NCBI GenBank assembly: GCA_963836405.1
Contig: CAWIJL010000002.1
Span: forward strand, 1-64,000
Origin: CAWIJJ01 sp963836405
GTDB taxonomy: Bacteria; Acidobacteriota; Terriglobia; Bryobacterales; Bryobacteraceae
Direction: 5' to 3'
DNA length: 64,000 nt
Position 1 is the first letter of the stretch. Each line of letters begins with the position of its first letter. The translations under genes and the position numbers were made by a program. The notes below the pieces were generated by a model. That model worked only from the letters and a program-made list of their open reading frames with translations. It did not search any database and had not been told where the DNA came from. Shown in pieces: positions 9,201 through 17,153 of the stretch.

Positions 9201-9372
9201 GGTCCAGTTCTCAGGCCTTTCGCCACAGTTCCCCGGGGTATGGCAGATCAACATCCACATCCCGACGAATATCGTGCCGAACTCACCCGCCACACTGCAC
9301 GTGTTCGCCAACAACTTCCCCAGCAACGATGGGACAACCGGCTATCAGGTGGTCATCTACATCGGCCGCTAA
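6204..9372 (+). pseudogene. secreted NHL-repeat protein with Solibacter-type C-terminal domain, frameshifted
   Basis: The ATG at 6204 (preferred over 6159) begins a signal peptide, MRKLSLKALTLLLLSGAVVF, cleaved near AQQ. The product then carries many NHL beta-propeller repeats of the form LYV(A/S)DTGNNRVL and ADLVIGQ.DF (for example at 6430, 6610 and 7830). The last ~260 residues hold the C-terminal domain named from Solibacter (VSPTQINLVVPNATR, then SPAPRGTVISIYATGQG). The frame is broken near 7650: the first part ends HLYCGGHV at 7668-7670 while the next frame resumes VADTYNHRILGY. Removing one base in TACTGTGGCG restores HLYVADTYNHR. Repaired, the protein is about 1055 residues. It is probably secreted or surface-bound; its ligand is unknown. 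Confidence 0.8.
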
Positions 9373-9375
9373 AAG

Positions 9376-10563
9376 TTACGCCACGGGAGGGTGCTCGCGG
9401 GCGCTCTCCCCGCTGCGCGTCCGCTTCAAAGCGTACATGTTGTGGTCCGCCTGGTCCAGGGCTTCCCGCAGGGGGCGGTCGAACGCTTCCGCCGTGCCCC
9501 AACTGAAACTGATGGGCAACACTCCGAATCCGCGCACCTGAAATTCCCGCAACCGGCTTTCGATCTCGGTCATACGTTTCCGGGCGACCTCGGAGCGCTG
9601 GTTGCGGAAGAGAATCACGAATTCGTCGCCGCCCCAGCGGAACGCTTCGTCCTCATGCCGGATGGAGGATTGCAGCAGGTTGCCGATATTCCGCAGGATT
9701 TCATCGCCCACCAGGTGTCCGTAGCGGTCGTTCACCTCTTTGAAATTGTCCATGTCGCAAACCGCCACCACGCCTTCATAAGGGTCGGTCTGTTCGGTGC
9801 GGCGGGCCAGCGCGGACTGGTTGTAGAGTCCGGTCAGCCGGTCCAGTTCGAGGCTGTGTTTCGCCTCGCGGCGGAGATAATCGAGTTCCGAGCTGAGATC
9901 GCGGATGCGGTCGATCTGGCTCTCGCTCCACATGGCCATGGCCGCGAAGGCCAGTACGCAGTGGAGGGCGAAATCGTAGTAGGTTTCGTGGTGCAGGTAC
10001 TTCGCCCAGGCGGGGGCGTTGCCGGTGTTGTAAAGATACAGGAACACGATCGCGTGCTCCAGGAAGACCACGGCCAGCATCAACAGCGAGAAGCGGAAGA
10101 TGCGGCTGCCGAGCCCCTGGTTCTTCCGCAGCGTGGCGAAATTGTAGAAGTAGACAAACCCCAGCACCAGCGCGTGCGACGCATGATACGCGCCCAACCC
10201 GCCGTACAATCCGATGGCCCAAACCAGGGCGACGAAAATTGGAAGGATGGCGATCAGGCGCAGCACCGTACGCCAGTCCTTTACATCGGAAGCGAAGCCT
10301 GCACGGGCTGCCGAGATGAGGACGATCACGAACGCGAACTCGAAAGTGGCGTAGGGAGCGAGCCAGCCGGAATGTCCCGTGCGGAGCAGGTTGTAGCCGA
10401 AGATCGCCGCCAGGAACCGCAGCACCCAGGCCACGGCCCACAAACCGAAATAGACCACCCGCGACTGCCTGTACAGGAAAAAGAAGACCATCCCGAACAG
10501 GAGGGCTCCAATTTCCTGGATATACAGCGACGTGATATCCGCCAGCGGACTGGAGGGATCCAT
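9376..10563 (-). CDS. membrane diguanylate cyclase (GGDEF)
   Basis: The 395-residue protein has an N-terminal membrane region (about residues 15-210) of roughly six hydrophobic helices, a short coiled linker (LSSELDYLRREAKHSLELD), and a GGDEF domain beginning LTGLYNQSALARR. The active-site motif is FRWGGDEFVILFR. An RHED sequence five residues before it fits the RxxD inhibitory site for c-di-GMP. It should make c-di-GMP from two GTP at the inner membrane; the sensed signal is unknown. It starts 3 nt after the ymdB stop on the same strand, so the two are very likely co-transcribed. It converges on the NHL gene. Confidence 0.88.
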   Translation of the reverse strand: MDPSSPLADITSLYIQEIGALLFGMVFFFLYRQSRVVYFGLWAVAWVLRFLAAIFGYNLLRTGHSGWLAPYATFEFAFVIVLISAARAGFASDVKDWRTVLRLIAILPIFVALVWAIGLYGGLGAYHASHALVLGFVYFYNFATLRKNQGLGSRIFRFSLLMLAVVFLEHAIVFLYLYNTGNAPAWAKYLHHETYYDFALHCVLAFAAMAMWSESQIDRIRDLSSELDYLRREAKHSLELDRLTGLYNQSALARRTEQTDPYEGVVAVCDMDNFKEVNDRYGHLVGDEILRNIGNLLQSSIRHEDEAFRWGGDEFVILFRNQRSEVARKRMTEIESRLREFQVRGFGVLPISFSWGTAEAFDRPLREALDQADHNMYALKRTRSGESAREHPPVA

Positions 10564-10566
10564 GGC

Positions 10567-11346
10567 TCAGTCTCCGCCGATCGCGTGGCGCCGCACGGCG
10601 CGGGCACGGCCCGTCTCTTCATCCACGTCCACAATGACCGCGTGCAACTCCGCCTTGCCCTTGGCGGCCTCCATGCGTACCGGAAGCCCGGTCAGGAAAC
10701 GCTGGGTGACGATGGACGTTTCCACGCCGATCACGGAATCGTAGGGGCCGGTCATGCCACAATCCGTCTGGTATGCCGTGCCGTTGGGAAGAACGCGCGT
10801 ATCGGCGGTGGGAACGTGCGTGTGCGTGCCGACCACGGCCGACACCCGGCCGTCGAGATACCAGCCCATGGCAATTTTTTCGCTCGTCACCTCGGCGTGA
10901 AAATCGACGAACTTCACGCGGATGGAGGGGTCGAGATCGTTCAGCAACTGATCCGCCTTCCGGAACGGGCAATCGGTGGAAGGCATATAGGTGCGGCCCT
11001 GGAGGTTGAGCACCGCGCATTCGACGCCGTTGCGCGCGCGCAGGACTATCACGCCGCTGCCCGGTCCGGCGGGATAGTTGGCGGGCCTGAGGAGGCGCGG
11101 CTGCCGTCCCAGGTAGTCGTAGACCTCGCGCTTGTCCCAGACGTGATTGCCGGAGGTGAGCACGTCGAGTCCCATGCCCAACAACTCCTCCGCGATGGAC
11201 GGAGTGATGCCGAAGCCGCCCGCGGAGTTCTCGGCGTTGGCAATGGCCAGGTCGATCCGGTTGGTTTCGATGATGTCCTGCAAGTGATCGGAGACGATCC
11301 GCCGTCCCGGCGCTCCGAAGATGTCCCCGATGAACAGTAAGTTCAT
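10567..11346 (-). CDS. ymdB: YmdB-family metallophosphoesterase
   Basis: The 259-residue protein matches the YmdB/TIGR00282 family over its whole length. Metal-binding motifs are in order: GDIFGAPGR at the N-terminus, NAENSAGG, TSGNHVWD, and VVGTHTHVPTADTR near residue 175. Known members are di-iron phosphodiesterases acting on cyclic nucleotides such as 2',3'-cAMP or 3',5'-cAMP, and in Bacillus YmdB affects biofilm and motility choice. Its tight linkage to a diguanylate cyclase suggests a shared role in nucleotide signalling; that is inference. Confidence 0.88.
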   Translation of the reverse strand: MNLLFIGDIFGAPGRRIVSDHLQDIIETNRIDLAIANAENSAGGFGITPSIAEELLGMGLDVLTSGNHVWDKREVYDYLGRQPRLLRPANYPAGPGSGVIVLRARNGVECAVLNLQGRTYMPSTDCPFRKADQLLNDLDPSIRVKFVDFHAEVTSEKIAMGWYLDGRVSAVVGTHTHVPTADTRVLPNGTAYQTDCGMTGPYDSVIGVETSIVTQRFLTGLPVRMEAAKGKAELHAVIVDVDEETGRARAVRRHAIGGD

Positions 11347-11404
11347 GCCTTAGGAATTCACGTTAACACGCTGTAATGTCGGAGTCTCCCGTCGCCCTTC
11401 TGCT

Positions 11405-12703
11405 ATGGTCAAAGGGATGTCCCACCAAACCCCACACCAGGGCGAGTCCCGCAGCTATGTGCGCGTGCGGCGCGTGGACGAGTGCGACACCCTGGAAGAC
11501 CTTTTCCTGCACTGTCTCCCGGCGTTCGGAGGCGCATACCTGCGGCGCATTTACCGCATTCTGGACCGCGCCGTCGGCATGGGATGCCCGCTCACCCTGG
11601 CCATTTCGGGACCGGTCACGGTTTCCGGACAGCACCAGACGTGGCTGGTTCCGCTGCTCGAGAGCGGCTGGGTCGCATACCTCAGCACGACCGACGCGGT
11701 CTGTTATCACGACGGGCACCGCAGCCTGGACGCGTACAAATCCGGACCTATCCACGAAGTTCCCATTCATTCCGACGACGCCGCGCTGCGGGAAGAAGGA
11801 ACCATTCGCGTCACGGATATGGCCTTCGACGAAGGCGTGCTGCTGGACCAGGACCGTTTCGTGAGCGCGGTGCTCGCGCGTCCGGAATTCCAGCGGCGGA
11901 TGACGGGGACGGAAATGCGCTACCTGCTCGGCAAATACTACGCGGAGCAGGAACGGCAGAACGGCGTCGCACCGGGGCTGCTCGCCACCTGTTACCGGCA
12001 CGCGATCCCGGTCTTCGTGGGCGCTCCCGCCGACGGCAGCGTCTTCCTGAATTCGATGAAGCTGTGGGCGCTGAAACAGGCCGGAATGATTCCCGAATAC
12101 GGGTTCGACCTCGACCTGCACGCCGAGGTGTACGAAGCCTGCGCCTATCATCGCTGGGGTTTGTTCGACCACCCGGCGCACGCCCTGGGCACGATGATTC
12201 TGGGAGGCGGCGTGCCCAAGAACTACAACCTGCAGCCCGAGCCGGCGCTGGGACAGGTTTTGGGCTTGCCGGACGTGCGCGGCTACCTGTTCGACGTGCA
12301 GATTGTGACCGCTCCGGTGACGGACGGGTCGCTCTCGTCCTGCCCGCCGGCCGAAGCGGTGACGTGGGGCAAGGTGGACAAGGACACATACCTTCAGACC
12401 ACCGAGAGCATGCAGTCGGACTACTCGCTGGTGATGCCATTCCTGGTGAAGGCGCTGCTCGACAAGCGGCGGCGCTTCGAGGCCATGGTGGCGAGCGAAG
12501 GCGAAGAAGCGGTTTTCGCGCGGGAACCGCACGCCCGCGGCTATCTGCGTGACGCGGGCGGTTACCGCCTGTACGACGCCCGCGGCGAACTGGTGGAACG
12601 GCTCACGCGCGACGTCCGGGCTAACCGCGACTGGCTGATGCAGAGCCTGGAGTATCCGCTGGCGAAGGCCCGACAATCGCGCGACGCGCCCGGGTTTTCT
12701 TGA
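11405..12703 (+). CDS. deoxyhypusine synthase-like protein
   Basis: The 432-residue product belongs to the deoxyhypusine synthase superfamily. It has the NAD-binding regions (TLAISGPVTVSGQHQTWLVP, GVPKNYNLQPEPAL), the segment PVFVGAPADGSV, and the catalytic region AEAVTWGKVD, with Lys323 where DHS has its active-site lysine. Bacteria lack eIF5A, so known bacterial homologues act on small amines (homospermidine synthesis and related reactions) or are uncharacterised. It is longer than the classical ~370-residue enzyme. Start is 11405 or the ATG at 11417 (MSHQTPH). An amino-acid permease follows 33 nt later in the same direction, which could supply its substrate. Confidence 0.75.
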   Translation: MVKGMSHQTPHQGESRSYVRVRRVDECDTLEDLFLHCLPAFGGAYLRRIYRILDRAVGMGCPLTLAISGPVTVSGQHQTWLVPLLESGWVAYLSTTDAVCYHDGHRSLDAYKSGPIHEVPIHSDDAALREEGTIRVTDMAFDEGVLLDQDRFVSAVLARPEFQRRMTGTEMRYLLGKYYAEQERQNGVAPGLLATCYRHAIPVFVGAPADGSVFLNSMKLWALKQAGMIPEYGFDLDLHAEVYEACAYHRWGLFDHPAHALGTMILGGGVPKNYNLQPEPALGQVLGLPDVRGYLFDVQIVTAPVTDGSLSSCPPAEAVTWGKVDKDTYLQTTESMQSDYSLVMPFLVKALLDKRRRFEAMVASEGEEAVFAREPHARGYLRDAGGYRLYDARGELVERLTRDVRANRDWLMQSLEYPLAKARQSRDAPGFS

Positions 12704-12736
12704 AGGGCCCACCCTGCGCGTCTGTTATCATGCCGT

Positions 12737-14239
12737 GTGATGTGGCAACTGTTCCAGCGGAAGCCGATAGCCGAGCTGGTGTCGGAAACCGAAGGCCATC
12801 AGGGCTTGAAGCGCTCGCTGCGCGCCGGCGACCTGATCATGCTGGCCATCGGGGCGGTGATCGGCGCGGGAATTTTCGGAGCCATCGGCACCGCCGCCGC
12901 CGGGCAGATCGGCCCGAACGGCGAAGTCATCCGCGCCGGAGCCGGTCCGGCACTGGTCTTCTCGTTTCTGCTGCTGGGCGGCGCCTGCGCCCTGGCCGGC
13001 CTCTGCTATGCGGAACTGGCCTCGATGATTCCGCAGGCGGGCAGCGCGTATGCGTACACCTACGCGACGCTGGGTGAGTTCGTGGCGTGGATCATCGGGT
13101 GGGACCTGATCCTCGAGTACGCGGTGGGCAACGTGGCAGTGGCGATCTCGTGGGGCGATTACTTCACGACGCTGGTGCGCGGGATCGGGGTGCAGTTCCC
13201 CGCGTGGATGACGACGGGTTACCGCACGGCGCTGCTGAGCCCGGACCCGCAGGTGCGCGGCCTGCTCGAATCCGCACCCCACATCGCGGGAATCCCAATC
13301 CTGGTAAACCTGCCCGCGTGCGCGATCGTGGCCTTCATCACGTGGCTGCTGCTGCGGGGCGCGCGCGAAAGCGCCACCGCCAACAACATCATGGTCGTCA
13401 TCAAGCTGCTGGCCCTGACGTTGTTCGTGGTCGTTGGGGTGACGCACCTCAACTCCGCCAATTACCATCCGTTCGCGCCCAACGGCTTCACGGGAATCCA
13501 CCAGGGCGCGGCCATCGTGTTCTTCGCGTACATCGGATTCGACGCCATCTCCACGGCGGCGGAGGAGACGATCAACCCGCAGCGGAACCTGCCGATCGGC
13601 ATTCTGGGCGGGCTGGCGATCTGCACAGTAATCTATATCGTGGTCGGCGTAGTGCTGACCGGGATGGTGCCGTATCAGGAGCTGGCGGTGGCGGACCCGC
13701 TGGCGCGGGCACTGGAACTGGCGGGCTTCCGGGCAGTGGGTTGGGTCGTCGCGCTGGGCGCGGCCGTCTCGCTCTCCGCGGTGCTGCTGGTGTTTCAATA
13801 CGGGCAGCCGCGCATCTTCTTCGCGATGGCGCGCGACGGGCTTCTTCCGGACTGGGCGGCGCGCATCCACCCGCGCACGCGCATCCCGTATACGACGACG
13901 CTGTTGACCGGGCTGTTCGTGGCGTCCTGGGCGCTGATCGGCGACGCGGCCGAAACTTACGACCTGACCAACATCGGCACTCTGTTCGCGTTCATGCTGG
14001 TGAGCATCGGCGTGCTGGTGCTGCGCTACACGGATCCCGCGCGCCCGCGCCCCTTCCGGGTGCCGGCGGCGTGGCCGGTCTGCATCCTCTCCGCCGCGGC
14101 CTGCCTGTTCATTATGAAAGGCCTGCCGCGAACGGCATGGGAGCGATTCGGAATCTGGCTGGGGATCGGGCTGGCGCTGTACTTCGCCTACGGGTACGGG
14201 CACAGCCGCCTGCGGAAACCCATGAGGCCCGCGAAATAG
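12737..14239 (+). CDS. APC-family amino-acid permease
   Basis: The 500-residue protein has about twelve hydrophobic helices and the typical N-terminal motif LIMLAIGAVIGAGIFGAIGT in helix 1, followed by GPALVFSFLLLGGACALAGL. Conserved later parts include IVFFAYIGFDAISTAAEE and the loop NPQRNLPIGI. This is the cationic/neutral amino-acid transporter branch (CAT/YfnA type); the exact substrate cannot be read. Start is GTG at 12737 or the adjoining ATG at 12740. It probably forms an operon with the preceding DHS-like gene, which hints at an amine or basic amino-acid substrate. Confidence 0.87.
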   Translation: MMWQLFQRKPIAELVSETEGHQGLKRSLRAGDLIMLAIGAVIGAGIFGAIGTAAAGQIGPNGEVIRAGAGPALVFSFLLLGGACALAGLCYAELASMIPQAGSAYAYTYATLGEFVAWIIGWDLILEYAVGNVAVAISWGDYFTTLVRGIGVQFPAWMTTGYRTALLSPDPQVRGLLESAPHIAGIPILVNLPACAIVAFITWLLLRGARESATANNIMVVIKLLALTLFVVVGVTHLNSANYHPFAPNGFTGIHQGAAIVFFAYIGFDAISTAAEETINPQRNLPIGILGGLAICTVIYIVVGVVLTGMVPYQELAVADPLARALELAGFRAVGWVVALGAAVSLSAVLLVFQYGQPRIFFAMARDGLLPDWAARIHPRTRIPYTTTLLTGLFVASWALIGDAAETYDLTNIGTLFAFMLVSIGVLVLRYTDPARPRPFRVPAAWPVCILSAAACLFIMKGLPRTAWERFGIWLGIGLALYFAYGYGHSRLRKPMRPAK

Positions 14240-14294
14240 CCGGTTGCGGACCCGCGAATGACAATACGCAGGCAGTCGCCCGAGGAGGCGCCGC

Positions 14295-14453
14295 TTACCG
14301 CTTGCGCTGGCCCTGCGCCTGGTGACGGATCTTCTTCTTCATGGATCCGCGCGCGACGCCGGAGGCTCGCTTGGCTTTCGGAGCCGCCTTCTTGCGGGCG
14401 GTGCGCTTGAGCTTTTTGCGCTCGGTCTTATCGGTGACGTTCTTCGTGTTCAT
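14295..14453 (-). CDS. very small basic protein translationally coupled to uvrD
   Basis: A 52-residue frame starts MNTKNVTDKTERKKLKRTAR and ends HQAQGQRKR. It is extremely rich in Lys and Arg, with an Ala/Lys middle (ARKKAAPKAKRASG). Its ATG shares one base with the uvrD stop (TGATG at 14455-14451), so translation is probably coupled. The composition resembles small nucleic-acid-binding tails. Without homologues I cannot say more. The overlap and the lack of other coding content here support it as a gene. Confidence 0.5.
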   Translation of the reverse strand: MNTKNVTDKTERKKLKRTARKKAAPKAKRASGVARGSMKKKIRHQAQGQRKR

Positions 14454-16801
14454 CAGTTTCGCTTTAACCCTGCGTACTTTTCTACGAGTTTCTTGAGCCC
14501 GAAACGAGGGAAGTTAACTGTGATCTTAGCATCTTCTCCCTCGCCTTCGCGGCGCACCACCGTTCCGGTGCCGTATTTGGGATGTTGCACGGTCATGCCG
14601 GCCCGGGCCACGCGCTTCCCCGGAGGGGCTGGGGGCGTCAACGGCTTGGTCAAGGGAGCCCCCGGCCGGACGACCGGCGGCGTCGGCGGCTTTTGTTGCG
14701 ACGGCAGGCGCGGCCCGTTGAACGGCATGCCGCGTTCACCGAAAAACTGCGAGATGTTGTCGATCGAGTTATAGGTCTTCCCGGTAAACGTGTTCCGCCT
14801 GGCGGACTGCCGCACGTCGTAGCGCTCGGCGTGAAGGTTGACCTCCCCGGGTTCATCCTGCGGCCCGAGGTTCGCAATCAGCCCGGCGGGCACCTCGTTT
14901 AGAAACCATGAGGGTGTGGATCGTTCCGGATCGCCTCCTCCGAAGCGCCGGCGAAACTTCGCCCACGAGAGGATAAGCCGTTTCCGCGCGCGGGTCATGC
15001 CGACATAGCACAACCGGCGCTCTTCCTCGAGCGCCTCTTCCGAGTTCATCGACCGGCTATGGGGGAACAGGCCGAGTTCCATGCCGGAAAGGAAAACGAG
15101 GGGGAACTCGAGTCCCTTGGCATTGTGCAGCGTCATCAGGGTGACGACCGCGGATTCGTCGTAGGAGTCGGCATCCGCCACCAGTGCGGCATGGTCCAGA
15201 AAGTCCGATACCGTCTCGTCCCGTTCCGCCGCTTCTGCCGCCGCATGAATCAGCTCCTCCAGGTTTTCGATGCGCGCCTGGGCATCCGGCGATTTGTCCT
15301 GCTCGAGCATGCGCCGGTAGCCGGTGCGGTCGAGAATGAAGCGGATCAGGTCGGGCAAGCTGCCGGAACTGGCGACAAGCGAAAGCTCCTGCACCAGGTT
15401 GCGGAACACCACCAGGGAGGACTGCGAGCGTGTGGACAGCGCCCTGCCGTCGATGGTGATGCCGATCGCTTCCCAAAGGCTGATGCCCTGTTCCCGTGCC
15501 AGCCGCTCGATCTGTTCCACGGTGGTGCGGCCGATGCCGCGGGCGGGCGTATTGACGATGCGCAGCAGGCTCACCGAATCGATGTTCGACACGGCGAGCT
15601 TCAGATACGCGACAATATCCTTCACTTCAGCGCGCTGGTAGAAACTGAACCCGCCGACCACATTGTACTTGCGGCCGTACCTCCGCAGCGCTTCTTCAAT
15701 CTGCCGCGACTGGGAGTTGGTCCGGTAGAGGACGGCGACATGGTCCGAGGGGTTGGAGGCCAGGTGCTTTTCGATCGTGTCGGCAATGAAAAGCGCTTCG
15801 TTTTCGGCATCGTATCCGGCGTAAAGACCGAGGGGCAAACCCTCGCCGGCATCGGTCCAGAGTTTCTTGCCCTTGCGCGCCTTGTTGTTCTCCACCACGG
15901 CGCCGGCGGCGGCCAGGATGTTTTTCGTGGAGCGGTAGTTTTGTTCGAGCCGGATGGTTTTAGCTTTGGGGAAGTCGCGCTCGAAATCGAGGATGTTGCG
16001 GATGTCTGCGCCGCGCCAGCTATAGATCGACTGATCCTCGTCGCCCACCACGCAGACGTTGCCGTGCGACTCGGTCAGCAGCCGCATCAGATCGTACTGG
16101 CTGCGGTTCGTGTCCTGGTACTCGTCGACCATTACGTAACTGAGCCGGCGGTTCCAGGACTCCCGCGTGGGTTGATCGATCCGCAGCAGCCTTACCGCTT
16201 CGAGGAGCAGGTCGTCGAAGTCCATGGCGTTAGCCGCCAGGAGCGCCTTTTCGTACTGCTCGAAGACCGCCGCGATCTTCTCGGTCTCGTTGTTGACGGC
16301 CTCTTTGTAGATGTCCTGCGGCTTCTGATTCCGGTTCTTGGCGTGGCTGATGCGCGACAGCACGGCGCGGTATTGGAGGAACTCCTTTTCATCCAGGCCG
16401 AGGGCGCGGTATACGGCCTTGATGATTCCGAGTTGGTCTTCATCGTCGTAGATGGAAAACCGGCGGGTGAATCCTGGACGAAGCGCGGCGAGGGGATCCC
16501 CATCCCGCCGCAAAAGGCGGACACAGAACGAGTGGAAGGTCGAAACGTTGGGCTTCGATTCCAGCGAGAGGCCGTCGAGCAGCCCCGACACCCGCTCGCG
16601 CATTTCGTTGGCAGCTTTGTTGGTGAAGGTCACAGCCAGAACCGCGGAGGGGGGCACGCGGCGGGCGGTAATAATGTGAGCGATGCGGTGTGTGATGACG
16701 CGGGTTTTTCCGCTGCCGGCGCCCGCCAGGATGAGCACTGGGCCCTCCGTGTGGGCGACCGCTTCCTGCTGCTGCGGGTTCAGGCCTTTCAAAAAATCCA
16801 T
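14453..16801 (-). CDS. pcrA: UvrD/PcrA-type 3'-5' DNA helicase
   Basis: The 782-residue superfamily 1A helicase carries the expected motifs in order: LNPQQQEAV (Q motif), GAGSGKTRVITHR (Walker A), VTFTNKAANEMRER, VDEYQDTNRSQ (Walker B), GDEDQSIYSWRGAD, LEQNYRSTKNIL, VAVLYRTNSQSR, LMTLHNAKGLEFP and EERRLCYVGMTRAR. It ends with a PcrA-like C-terminal basic Tudor-type module (MTVQHPKYGTGTVVRREGEG). It unwinds DNA in nucleotide excision and mismatch repair and clears stalled complexes. Length and tail fit PcrA/UvrD rather than Rep. A 52-residue basic protein follows with overlapping stop and start codons. Confidence 0.93.
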   Translation of the reverse strand: MDFLKGLNPQQQEAVAHTEGPVLILAGAGSGKTRVITHRIAHIITARRVPPSAVLAVTFTNKAANEMRERVSGLLDGLSLESKPNVSTFHSFCVRLLRRDGDPLAALRPGFTRRFSIYDDEDQLGIIKAVYRALGLDEKEFLQYRAVLSRISHAKNRNQKPQDIYKEAVNNETEKIAAVFEQYEKALLAANAMDFDDLLLEAVRLLRIDQPTRESWNRRLSYVMVDEYQDTNRSQYDLMRLLTESHGNVCVVGDEDQSIYSWRGADIRNILDFERDFPKAKTIRLEQNYRSTKNILAAAGAVVENNKARKGKKLWTDAGEGLPLGLYAGYDAENEALFIADTIEKHLASNPSDHVAVLYRTNSQSRQIEEALRRYGRKYNVVGGFSFYQRAEVKDIVAYLKLAVSNIDSVSLLRIVNTPARGIGRTTVEQIERLAREQGISLWEAIGITIDGRALSTRSQSSLVVFRNLVQELSLVASSGSLPDLIRFILDRTGYRRMLEQDKSPDAQARIENLEELIHAAAEAAERDETVSDFLDHAALVADADSYDESAVVTLMTLHNAKGLEFPLVFLSGMELGLFPHSRSMNSEEALEEERRLCYVGMTRARKRLILSWAKFRRRFGGGDPERSTPSWFLNEVPAGLIANLGPQDEPGEVNLHAERYDVRQSARRNTFTGKTYNSIDNISQFFGERGMPFNGPRLPSQQKPPTPPVVRPGAPLTKPLTPPAPPGKRVARAGMTVQHPKYGTGTVVRREGEGEDAKITVNFPRFGLKKLVEKYAGLKRN

Positions 16802-16869
16802 TGAAATGGGAACCCCTTGATTTTAGCGCACTTGGGGCGTAATACCGGAAGCGCGCAGGAAGGCACCGC

Positions 16870-16980
16870 TTAACGGCCGGGGACGGGGGCGCGCAACGGC
16901 GTTCCCGGACCCGGAGGCATGAGGAGAGCGGCGACCACCACCACAAGCAGGATCAGGAGGGTAATCGAATCGGAATCCAT
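16870..16980 (-). CDS. possible 36-residue single-helix membrane protein
   Basis: The minus strand from ATG 16980 encodes MDSDSITLLILLVVVVAALL followed by a Pro/Gly-rich tail ending PVPGR and a TAA at 16872-16870. One clean hydrophobic helix of about 16 residues with acidic residues before it is typical of small membrane proteins. The upstream GAAGAAG is only a weak ribosome binding site. The rest of the gap to 17153 shows no gene. Confidence 0.3.
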   Translation of the reverse strand: MDSDSITLLILLVVVVAALLMPPGPGTPLRAPVPGR

Positions 16981-17153
16981 CTTGAGCTTCTTCTTTCGGC
17001 CTACACTTCTGTGCCGCTACCCCAAAGCGATACGGGACGGAAAGAAGGAGCATGTGAGCGATCCGCCAGAGGGTTGCAATGTGTACTGTAGGGTCCTGTT
17101 TATTCTAACACATCGTCCCTGGGCGGGAATTCAAATTGCTCCGCCTGAGAATT

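Noticed and set aside
11363..12712. Long minus-strand frame opposite the DHS-like gene (449 residues)
   Set aside because: Arg/His-rich composition with no family; it is the antisense shadow of a well-supported gene in high-GC DNA.
12728..14203. Long minus-strand frame opposite the permease
   Set aside because: Unnatural composition (runs of Arg, His, Gln) and complete overlap with a clear APC permease.
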